Source: Niveispirillum sp. (GTDB lineage Bacteria > Pseudomonadota > Alphaproteobacteria > Azospirillales > Azospirillaceae). From it: DNA of 64,000 bases. Positions within the stretch are counted from its first letter, which is position 1; the number at the start of each line of letters is the position of its first letter. Both the position numbers and the translations under genes were made by a program. The stretch is from positions 1 to 64,000 of the forward strand of contig NZ_JAGOGJ010000012.1 in NCBI RefSeq assembly GCF_017996735.1, written 5' to 3'. The notes beneath the pieces were generated by a model, which worked only from the letters and a program-made list of their open reading frames with translations, had not been told where the DNA came from and did not search any database. Shown here piece after piece: positions 39,901-51,900 of the stretch.

Positions 39901-42900
39901 GGTGATGCCGTTGGTGCCGGCATCGATGACCGTGTCGCCGGCCAGGATGACCGGGGCGGTCAGGCTGAACGCCGCCCCCGCCGTATAGGTGCCGTCCAGG
40001 GTCACGCTGCTGCCGGCATAGGTCTGCGCACCCGTGGTGGTCACCGATTTCAGGCTGGCGGTGCCGCCGCTATCGGTGGTCAGGCTGGTCAGGGCCGTGG
40101 TGCCGCCGACAACCCCCGACAGGGTGGTGGCGCCCGTGCTGTTCAGGACCAGGGCGCGGGCGCCGTTGATCGTGCCGGTGACGCTGATGGCGCCGCTGCC
40201 GGCGGACAGGGTGACATCGCCGCCCAGGGACACGTCACCACCGATGCCGATGGCGCCGTTGCCCGTGCTGGTCAGGTTGCCGTTCAGCGTGGTGCTGCTT
40301 TCACCATAGGACTGCGCGCCCGTCGTGGTGACGGCCGCCAGCGCCAGGGTGCCGCCGGCATTGGTGGTCAGGCTGGTCAGGGCGGTGGTGCCGCCCACCA
40401 CGCCGGTGAAGCTGGTGTCGCCCGTGCTGTTGACGGTCAAGGCATAGGCCCCGTTGACCGTGCTGCCAAACGCGACATTGCCCGTGCCTGCATTGATGGT
40501 GATGGCACTGGCCAGGGTCGCATCACCGCTGACGGTGACGGCCGCGTTGCTTGTCGTATAGGTGCCGTTCAGGGTGACGGTATCGCCATAGGACTGCGCC
40601 CCGGTGGTGGTCACCGACTTGAAGGAGGAGGTGCCGTCGCTGTCGGTGGTCAGGCTGGCCAGGGCGGTGGTGCCGCCCACGGCCCCGGTCACCACGACGG
40701 CGCCATCGCTGTTGAAGGTCAGGGCATGGGCGCCGTTCACCGTACCGGTCAGGGTGGCGGTGCCGGTGCCCAGCGAGAAGATGGTGTCGCCGGCCAGGGT
40801 CGTCGCGCCGGTGATGGTCAGGTTGTTGTCGGAACCGACAGTATAGGTACCGGTCGTGGTGACGGCACCCGTATAGGTCTGGCTCGCCGCTGTGGACACG
40901 CCCGCCACGTTGATGGTGGCCGCCGTGACGGTCAGGCTGCCCAGCCCGCTGGCGACACCACCGATGGTGACGGCCCCCGTGCCGGCGCTGATCGTCACAT
41001 CCTTCAGATCGGTGCCGCCTTCCAGCTTGCCGGTGATGGAGACATTGCCATTGCCCGACACCGTATTGATGCCGCGCGTCAGGATGGTGGCATTGCCCAG
41101 ATTGACGTCGCCCGTGACGGTCAGCGCCTTGGCGGTAAAGCCGCCATTGGTGGTGACATTGCCCTTGTAGCTCTGCGCGCCCGTGGTGCTGATCGTCCCG
41201 CTCAGCGAGATGGCGGCACCTTCCACGGAGAAGCCGGACCGGGTGGTATCGCTGCCGGTGGTCGTATAGGTCTTGGCCAGCGTAACATTGCCCGTGGCCG
41301 TCAGTTTCACATTGCCGCTGCCGCCGGCCACAAAGCCGTCAACCATGTTGGCATCGGTGATGTAGCCGGTGGTCGTGACCTCGATATCACCATTATTGGT
41401 CTTCAGGTCGCCCAGTTCGAAATTGGTGCCCGACAGATAGATGCCGCCGGTGCCGGTGACGGTGGCCGACACCTTGGTAAAGGTGGTGACAAAGGCGCTG
41501 TCCGCCGTGCCAATACCGCTGGACGTGGTCATGTTCAGGGTCAGGCCCGTCAGCGTAGAGCCGCCAACGGCCGACAGGATCTTGCCCGACGCGGCGTTCA
41601 GGGTCAGCGTGCCGGTGGTGTCGGCGCTGATGCTGCCCAGCGTCAGGTCGCCCGTCGTCGCCGTCAGGGTGACGGTGCGGTTGGTGCCGGTGGCCGACAC
41701 GCTGTCGGCCGCGAAGGCCAGGTTGTTGGTGAAGCTGATATCGCCCTTGGCCGCCAGGGTCAGGGCGCTGACAGTGCCCGTATTGCTGACGGTCAGGTTC
41801 TTGTCATTGCCGGTCAGGCTGATATTCATCTTGCCGGCGGTGGTGGTCAGGCTGGTATTGCCACCGGCAGAGCCGCTGACCAGGACCAGTTCGGCCGCGG
41901 TGATGGACAGAGAGCGCCCGCTGGCACCGGCCACGATGTCGGTCGCACCCTTCAGCGTGATGTTGCCCGTGGTGGAGAAGCTGCCAGAGGAGGGCAGCGT
42001 CAGCGTGCCGCCGCTGTCCAGCAGCAGATTGCCGCTGGTCAGTGACAGGCTGTCGATCGACAGATCGCCCGCCGTCTTGATGAAAGCCGACGCCCCGGTG
42101 CCCAGGGTCAGGGCGCCGCTGGACAGGGTGGAACTGCCGGTACCGCTGTTGGAGATGGAGACCACGGCCCCCGCCTTGGCGGCCGACAGGCCGGCGATGC
42201 TGGACACCTTGACCAGAACCGGCGACCCGGCACCGGTGGCAAGATCGGTGACAACCCCGATATCGCCATTGCCGGCGGTCAGCGACAGCTTGCCGGCGAT
42301 GATGTGGGTGTCGGTGCCGCTGGTCAGGATGTCGGTGGCGGCGCTGATGCTGGCCTTGCTGCTGCTGGGGCTGCCGGAGGAGGTGGTGGTGCCGGCATAA
42401 AGCTTGGTGATGGTGACGGCACCGCTGCTGGTGGTGATGGTGACATCCTTGTCGACGCCATCGGTCCCCTGGGTGACATTCACCACGGCGACCGGCCCGG
42501 CGGCCGACACACTCAGCGCGCCATTGGCCACGGCCAGCGCCGTGCCGCTGGTCCCCAGGCTGATGCCGCTGCTGTTGCTGTCGCTGATATAGACGGAGCC
42601 GGCACCGCTGGTGCCGCCGGTGATGGTGGCGACGTTGGTGTTGATACCGGCGCTGGCGGTACCGATCCCGGTGCCGGCGGTCAGCGACAGCGTGGTGCCG
42701 GTGATGCCGGTGTCGGCAACGCCATCATCGACGATGGTGCCCGTCCCGGCATTCAGGGTGACATCCCCGCTGCCGGCATTGACCGTGCCGACCCGGATCA
42801 GGCTATTGCCGCTGGCGGTGACCGTGATGGCGCCCCCGCCGGAGGTGACCTTGCCCAGATCGATGGAAACGCCGGATCCGCCGGCAATGTTGATGACGCC

Positions 42901-45900
42901 GTTATTGCTGGACAGGCTGGTGATGGCCAGTTCCGTGCCGGAGGTCTTGAGATAGACCCCGGTGGCGTTGAGGCCGGAAGCCGCCTGGAAATTGCGGCTG
43001 TTCACGCCCAGGGCCGCCACGCTGGTGCCGATAGCGCTGCTGGTATTCAGCAGCACGCCGCCCCCGCTGATGCCGCTGTTGGCATGTCCCTGGATGATCG
43101 CGCCATTGCTGCTGGTCAGCACAACCATGCCATTGCCCATGCCGGCGCTGACGGTGCCGGCCGCCCCGGTGCTGCCGATGCTGATATTGCCGCTGGCGGT
43201 AACATTGATGTCGTTGCCGGCGGCATCGTCGGTGATCGACAGATTGGCCAGCGTCAGCGCCCCGCCGCCGGTGACGTTGATGGAGCCGTTCTTGACGCCT
43301 ACGCTCAAACCGCCCGGCAAACCGCCCGTGATGCCAAGATAGGCCGAGCCGTTACCCGTGATCGTGGCCGCCACGGAGGAACTGTTGGACCCGCTGACAT
43401 AGGGGGTGAGGCTGAGCGGGGTGCTGGCGCTGCCGATCCCGGTGCCGGCCTTCAGATTGATGGCCGCGCTGGTGCCGGTGGCGGACAGGCCGATGCGGTT
43501 GCTGTTCAGGGCGCCTGCCGCTTCCAGCGTCAGCGCGCTGTTGCCCCAACTGACGGCGCCGTTCAGGGTCAGGTCGCCGCTGGTCGTGACGACGGACAGC
43601 GCGCCGCTGGCGGACAGCGCGCCCGTGGTCAGCGCCTTGCCGTTGGAGATATAGGCGTCGCCCGCCGTGGAGAATGTCAGCGTATCGACATTGGTCAGCA
43701 GCGGCGTACCGCTGGCGCCGATGCTGCTGCCGGACCTTGTATTGTTGTTGGTCAGTTTCAGCGTGCCGGCGGTGATGCCGGTACCGCCATTCGCCATGGT
43801 GATGCTGCTGGTGGTCGACTGGCCCGTGGTGGGATCAATGGTCAGGGCGACATTGCCGCTGCCCACCGAAATGGTGCCCACCGAAATGCTGTTGCCCTTG
43901 GACAGGTAGGTGAAATTGAGACCGGTCGTGTCGGTGACGTTGGTCAGCACGGTGCCGCTGGTATCCGCCGCCGTGAAGGTCAGGTTCGTGGCCGTCACCG
44001 ACAGGGCGCCATTGGCCGCCGTGGACGCCAAGGCGGCGTTGCGGTCGATCGTCAGATCGCTGAGATCCGCGTTGCTGCCGACCACGATGCTGCCGCTGGA
44101 TTTCAGGGTCAGTTTGGTGGTGTTGGTCTTTACCCGGGTGGTGGCATTGGTGCTTTCGCCGATGGAACCGGAGGTGGCCGACAGCACCACTTCGCCGGCT
44201 TCGATCGCGCTGCTGGTGGTGGACTTGATGGAGCCGCCAATGACGGTGATGGCCACCTTGTTGCCGGCGGCGGTCAGCGCGCCGGCCAGGGTGAAGTCCC
44301 TCGCGTAACTCGAACTGCCCGCGTTAAGGACCACATCACCCGCAGCACTCAGGCTTGATACGGTCAGGCCATAAGATTCGGAAATATAAACGCCACCACC
44401 CGACGCGGTTGCCGTCAGGGTGGTGGTGCCGCTGCTGTTGGCGTTGATTTGCAGCACCTTGCCGACGCTGCCAATGGAACCAGACGCCGTCAGGGTGAGC
44501 GTACCCGCACCGGCAATGGTGCCGCCGCCCAGGATCGACCCGTTGGTGACATTGATGGTGGTGGCGGCACCGTTGAGGCTCATGCTGCCATCCGGGTCCT
44601 CGGAACCGCTGATGCGCAGGTCGCCGGCGCTGAACTTGATTTCGCTGGCCCCGCCCACCGTGAAGCCGGCAATCTTCGCCGACTGCTTGAAGTCGAGATA
44701 GGCGCCATTATTGGCCGCCAGCTTGAGCTGGGCCGTGGTGATATCCAGCAGGCCGCCGCCAGTGCCGCTGGCCTGACCGATGAGGCCGGAGGAGGCATAC
44801 ATCTCGATACGGCCGGCCTTGATGAAGGAAGTGCCGTCAAGTTCCCGGATACTGCCGGACCTGGCGGTCAGGACGAGCTTGCCGGCCCCGCCGATTTCGA
44901 TCTCGTCCACAATGATCGTGCGATCGCCGCTGTATGTGAAATCCATGCCGGACACGTCACGGATCTGGCTGAACTGCGTGCCATCCGCGTTGGTGTGCGT
45001 GGCCTGGATCTGGACGGCGCCTGCCGTTCCGTCAACGGCGGCACTGACAATGTCGAAGGTGCGGTTGGCCGTACTGTCGTTGCTGGAATTGGTCAGGGCC
45101 AATGAATCGATATGGGTTTCAGAGGTGACATAGACATCACCCTGCGTCCTCAACGCCACCGTGGGGGCGTCGATATAGAGACGGTTTCCGCTCGATCCCA
45201 GCAAAATGCCGCTCATCGACAGGGTGCCGGCATTGATGTGGGAAAGGCTGCTGTTGGCACCGCCAAAAATGGAAGCGGTGGAATTGAACGTCGCCGTGCC
45301 GGCCTTCGTCACATCGACGATGCCGATCACCTGGGAAAGCTTGGTATCGAAGGTGAAATCGAGGCCCGTCGTATCGGTCAGCGCCACCGCATAGGAGCTG
45401 CTGCCCGTGATCGCGATGGTCGCATTGCGCGCGGTCAGGGCATAGGTCGCCGCGCCATCGCTCGACGTTCTGCCGTTCTTGATGGAAAGGGTCTGCAGGT
45501 CGGCCTGATTGTCGATAAAGACATCGTTCAGCGTGTCGACAACCAGTGCACTGACGTCGGTCTGCAGCGCCTCGCTGCTGCCGTTGCGAAGAATGCCGCC
45601 CGTCGCCTTCAGGCTCAACTTGCCGGCCGTCAGCATATTGTTGCCGGTCCCGATCCGGCTGATATTCTGGGTGGTGCCTGTGGTGGTCAGGCTCAGCTCG
45701 CGGCCCTTCTGGACGTTGATGACGCCCACCACCAGATTGTTATTCAGCTTCAGGTCGAGATCGAGACCCGTATCATCCACAAACCGGGTGATCAGCGTAT
45801 TGCCACCGCCATCAGTGGACATCTGGACATCGAGATTGCGGCCGGTGATGCCATAGACGTTCGTGGCATTGTGCTTCAGCGTCCAGGTGAGCTCCGTCAG

Positions 45901-48900
45901 ATCGGACCGGTTATTGAGATAGACGTTGCCGCCGCTGTTCAGATCCAGGGTTTCCGCGTCGATCTTCAGGGCGGTGGCGGAGGTGCCGATATCACCCCCC
46001 TCCACCGCCAGCGTCAGTTCCCCGCTCCTGATCCCTTCGCCACCCGCCAGTTGGGTCAGCGACCCGTTGCTCACCGTCAGGGTGGCGCTGGTGCGTGACC
46101 CGGACACACGGTTGCTGACCGTGTCAACGGCCAGGTTGCCCGTATTCCGGAAGTCGATGGAGCCGCTGGCATCAATCTTCAACTGCCCGACCGTGGCCGC
46201 GAAGGGACTGCCGGAACTGGTGTTCCCGATGCTGGCCGCCTCGATTTCCAGGCGGCCGGCCGTCACGACGCTGGAGGTTCTGGCGGCATCGACATTCTGT
46301 TTCGAACTGCCGGAGTTTGCGGCCAGCTTTACCGTGCCAGTCCCGACATTGATACTGCTGACATTGATTTTCTTGGTCGACAGTACCGTCAGGTTGAGGC
46401 CGGATGATTGTGAAATGGATGAGATACTCAGCGCTGAAACGCTGCCGCTTGTTACAGTGGCCACCATGCTCAGTGAAGGCATGTTGCTGCCGAGAACTTC
46501 ATATGTGTAGGACCCGGAGTTCACCGAACCGGAAATCTTAAAATCAATATCAAGGGTAAGATCGGTCAGCCGCGTGGAATTATCCCAGCGGATACTTCCG
46601 CCACTGGCAATATACAGCTTCGTCGTATCGATGAAGAACATGGCATCGTTGTTGCCGATATCGCCATTCGAGCTCTTGGCCGATACGGTGACTTCGCCCG
46701 CCGTTATGGTTCCGTCCTGGTTGTCACCGGTGATGAAGCCATATACTCGCGTGTTCCCCGTGCTGGCACCGCCGGTGCTGGTCAGGCTGACCTTGCCGGT
46801 GGCAGATGTCCCGGCATCGATTTTGGAGACACGGATCGCCCGGTCGACGGAGTAACTGAAATCCATCGAGCCGTTGTTGGGCGTGGTCAGCCCCACGGTC
46901 TGAACGCCGGCATCTTCCGTGACCGTGAAGGACCGGTTGGAACCAATGGCACTGATGCTGTAGGTGTTCGTATCGGCCAGCGCTGACGTCTTGTGCGTGC
47001 TGGTAACGGCCAGCGTGGTCAGCGCCGTGTTGCTGTTGTTGAGAAAGATATCGCCATTACTGGTAATGTTCAGGCTGCTCGCGCTGGTCTTGACGGCCCG
47101 GCTGCTGCTGCCGATCGAGCCGTTGCCGCTGCCGGTCCCCGTGGCGGAAAGGGTCACGGAGCTGCCCAGGATGGCACCACCGCCAATCATCGTGATGTTG
47201 GAATTGGCGCCACCATCGACTGTTTTCAGGCTTACCGCACCGGTCGCCACAATTTCCGATACCGAGATGTTCTTCTTGACCGCCAGGCTGAAACTGGTCG
47301 CCGATCCGATCACATCAACCACAACGGTAGTGCCATTGTCGCTCAGACTATATTCAGGACCCGAGGCACCGGTGATCCCGAAAATGCTGGCCGTGTTCGC
47401 GGCGGTCGTGCTGTTTGTGCTGGTTATGTCAACATGCGTCAGAGAAGTTGCGCTGTTCACATAAATATTGCGCCCTGCGGTCACATTGACCTTGTTCGTG
47501 CTGAGCTGGATTTTGTTGGCGCTGGTGCCGATGGAATACAATGTGCCCGCTGTCAGGCTGACCGTGCCCGCCGTGACGGCGCCGCTGCCGCCATAGGTGA
47601 TGTTGCGATCGGCAGTAACGGTGAAGGTACCATTCGTACCGACATTGGCCGCCCCGACCGTGGCACTCCGGTCGCCCGTGGCGGCCAGGGTGAAATTCAG
47701 ATCGGTGGCGCTGGTCAGGGTGGAAAGCGTGCTGGCGGAGGATGTGTCGCTGATCCCGACCGTCTGGCCGGTGCCTGTGATACTGACCGTGCCGCCGTTG
47801 CCGGAACGGGTCACCTTCAGGTCGGTCAGGACCTGCGATGCGGCGATATCGATGGTGCCCGGCGCATTGATGTCCAGTTTCGCCGTGTCCAGCTTCAACT
47901 GGCTGCTGTTGCCGACGCCGCCAGCGGCGGTGATGGCGATCTGCGACCCGCGGATCAGGGTGCCATTGTCGCCATCATCATTGATTGCGCTGCTGCTGGA
48001 CGTATTGGTGATGGTGATCTTGCCGGTGCCGTTATTGGCGATGATCGCGCCCAGCGCGGCATTGGCATTGGTGACACCAACCGCGATATCGCCGCCGGCC
48101 GTCACTTCATTGAATTTGACCAGATTGCTGCTGGATCTGGCGGCGGCCTGCACAGCCACCTCGCCGGTGGTGGCAATGACGTCCAGTTCACTGGCGGTTA
48201 CCTGAACGACATTGTTGTCGGCGAGCAAACCGATATTGCCACTGGCCTTCAAGGTGACATTATCGCTGGCGGAAACCTTCGAATTGCCAAGGATCGACCC
48301 GGCCACGGTTTCCAGCGTGAGAGACCCGTCGACAGTGCCGATGGTGGTGCTGTTCTTGATGTCGCCAGCCAGCAGCGTCACCACAATATCGCCGGAAACG
48401 GTTGAAAAGCCTGAACCGAGACGCTCGCTGTTACCGAGCGTCAGCACGCCCAAATTACCGACGCCGACAGAGCGCTGGGCGGTGATATAGACACCACCGG
48501 TCCCGGCGGTCAGATCGCTGGCGGTCCCGGCGGTGACGGAAAGGCCCTTGGCGGTGATATCGATATCGGCACTGGCCGTAACGGCGCCGATATTGCGCGT
48601 CGCCTGCAGGGCGATGTAACTGGCCAGGACGCCGGTGCTGTCGTCGCCATCATCCAGGATGGCGCCGCTGGTGGTCTTGAACCCCACCCCATTGCCGGTG
48701 GTGGTGGTGGACTGGGAACCTTCCGGCGTATAGCTATAGTCGAACGCACCGGTATTGATGTTCCCCAGGGTGATGTCACGGTCGCCGGTAAAGGTGAACA
48801 GGTTCAGCCCGCCGACATCAGTGGCGTAACCCGTATCGATCAGACGTTCGAACAAATAACCATTGCTGCTGTCCGTCAGCCGGAAATCCAGATGCTGACC

Positions 48901-51900
48901 CTTGATGGCATAGGTGTAGTCGGCGGTGCTGTCCCGATGCTTGCTGGAGATGGTCAGGCTGTTGAAATGCGATTCGTTCGCAATGACCAGATCGCCTGCG
49001 GTCACGACCACCAGTTCCGTCGTCTTGACACCCAGGGCCTGGCCCGAGGCGCCGATACCCTCCGTTGCCGACAGGGAAATGGACTTGGCATTGATGAAAC
49101 TGTCGCTGCGTCCATCATCCAGGATGGAGCCGGACGTCGTGATGATGGTGGCCTTGGTGGCGTTTTCGATATCCAGGCGGCCCAGCACCAGATTCTTGTC
49201 GCTGGTGAAGCTGAAACTGGTGATGAACGTGCTGGAGAGCTCGCTGATCGTCACCGTGGTGCCATTGTCGGCAACGGTGAAGACCTGCCCGCCGGAGGCC
49301 AGCGACAAGGCATTGGGCGTGGAGCCGTTATGCTTGTTGTTGATGACCAGGGTGCCCAGCAGCGAGCCGGTATTGTCGATATAGATGTCACCCGTATTGG
49401 TGATGTTCATGGCCTGCGTGGCCGTCTTCAACGCGTTTGTGCTGTCACCGATGGCGCCGTCGACGGTCATGGTTATCCCGGCGGCCGACAGCAGACTGCC
49501 GACACGGGTCGCCAGGGCGCCCGACAGGTCAAACGTTGCGCTGCCGGCTGTCGAAACAACCTTGCCTTCCAACGTGGTGGTGCCGCCGCCATCGACGGTG
49601 ACGGAAATGGTGCCCGCCGCGCTCAGGTCACCCAGAATGACGGCGCCATTCTGGACGATGGTCAGGTTGGTGACGGCGCTGCCGCTGATCTTGCTGGCCG
49701 TTGTCAGCAGTTCCACGCTGCCACTGACGCCGGTGGCCTTGGCCGTCACCAGATCGGCGGTGATCTGCTGATTGCTGTCCAGGATAGACTTGGCGACGAC
49801 GCTCCCCGTCAGGGTGACATTGCCGGTGCCGGCATTGACGATATTGTAGTAGAGGTTCCCATCGGCGGTAACCTCGATATTGCCGGTGCCAGACGCGATG
49901 GACACATCATCCAAGATGGCGCTGCCGGTCGTTTTCAGGACGATGTCGCCGCCATTTGCCGCAACGGTGAACGTGGTCGAGGTTTCGGTGGAGATATAGG
50001 CGCCGCCATTGCTGGCGGTTGCCGTAACGCTGGTGGCATTGCTGGCCAGTATCGGCGCGGCGGAGGTGCCGATATTGCTGGCCGCGGTCAGCGTCAGGTC
50101 GCCGGCCTTGATCCTGGTGCCGGCAACGCCGTCATCCAGGATGGCCCCGCCCGAGCTGGTCAGGGTTACGGTGCCGCCGCTGGCAAAGATGACCTCGCCT
50201 ACGGTCAGCGTGCCGCTGGCCGTGATGCCGGCGCTGCCGCTGGCCAACAGCAGGCGATTGAGGGCCAGGGCCCCCGTATTGTCCACCATGACCAGGGTGC
50301 CCGTCTCGGCGGACAGGCTGCTTACCGTGGTCAGCAGCGGGGCATCGCTGGTCCCGATGGTGCCGTTGCTGCCACTGGTGCCTTTTGCCACCATGGTCAG
50401 GGCGCCACCGGTGATGCGCGGGCTGCTGCCGGTGCGGGTGATGGTGCCGCCATTGGCCGTCAGGCTGATATTGCCCGTGCCGGCATTGATGACACCGACC
50501 GCCAGGCCACGATCGGAGATGACACTCAACGCCATATTGCCAGTGGAGGAGATGTCAGTCAGCGTCAGATTGCTGGCGCCATCCGTCACCGCGAAGGTCA
50601 GTCCGGTCGCCGTGATGCCGTAGCTGTTGGTGGTCGACGTCAACAGATGACCGGTGGTCAGCGACAGACTGCTCAACGCCTGGTCATTGGCGACAAAAAT
50701 ATCGCCGCCGCCTTTGACGGTCAGCGCGGACGCACTGATGGCGATGGCCGCCCCACTGGCGCCGATATGGCCCCCCGGTGTCGCCAGGGAGATGCTGGCG
50801 CCGGTCAGTTTCGGGGCACCGGACACATTGGAGATGTTGCCGGAAATGGCCTCGATCTTGATAGCCCCGGCCCCGGCATTGATGGCGCCGGCCAGGCTGA
50901 CATTGTCACCCGACAGCAGGGTGATATTACCGCCATTGCTGGTCAGCTTGCCGATATTGCTCAGGCTGGCCCCGGTCAGCGAGGCATCCAGGGTGATGGC
51001 GCCGCCGGCCGTGGCGATTTCATGCGTGGCACTGGTGAAGGTGATGCCGCCACCGGCCCCGGTGGAGCGCAAGGTGAAGCTGTTGCCGCTGCCGGTTTGC
51101 AGGTTGAGGCTGGTATCGACCGTGATCAGGCCGGTGGCTTCCAGCACGATGTTGGTGGTGGCGTTGATGGCCTGCAGCGTGGTGGCGCTGACGGTATTGG
51201 CCCCGCTGTCGGCGGTGGAGGCGGGCAGCGATCCGCTGCTGATCCCGCCATCCAGCGTGCCGCTGCTGCCGGAAACGATCTTCAGGCTGGCGGGGTCCAG
51301 CAGGAAGGTGCCGGTGGCCCCCTGCACCGCCGACAGATCGACATGACCGGTCAGGGTGATGGCATCGCGGCTGGAGACTTCGGCAAAGCCGCCATCGCCA
51401 CCCGTGGCACCGCCCTTGGCGCTGATGGCGCCGGCAAAATCGGTCCGCTGTTGCGACAGCACGGTGACGCTGCCGCCATCGCCATGGGTCAGCGCATCGG
51501 CCGCCAGCGTGGCCCCCTCGGCGATGCCGACGCGGCCGGCCGCCCAGGCGCCGGTACGGTCCCCATTGCTGCCGATGGCGATGGTGCCGCCGCCCTGGTC
51601 GCCCGATGCATCGATACGCGCACCGGCGGCCACCTGGATATCGGCGGCATCCACCACCACCGTGCCACCGGTCTGCCCGGCCTTGGCGCCGCTGGCATCG
51701 ACCGTGCCGGCGACCTGCACCTTGCCGGTGCCACCGGACAGCACGATCTTGCCGCTGCTGCCACTGATGCTGGTGGCGCTGATCACGCCATCGGTGTTGA
51801 TGACATTGTCGATAACGCCCTTCACGGCGCGGGCCGACAGAACCACCGTGCCGCCTTCGGCGGCGATCTGGCCGGAATTGACCACCAGCGCCTTGGCGAC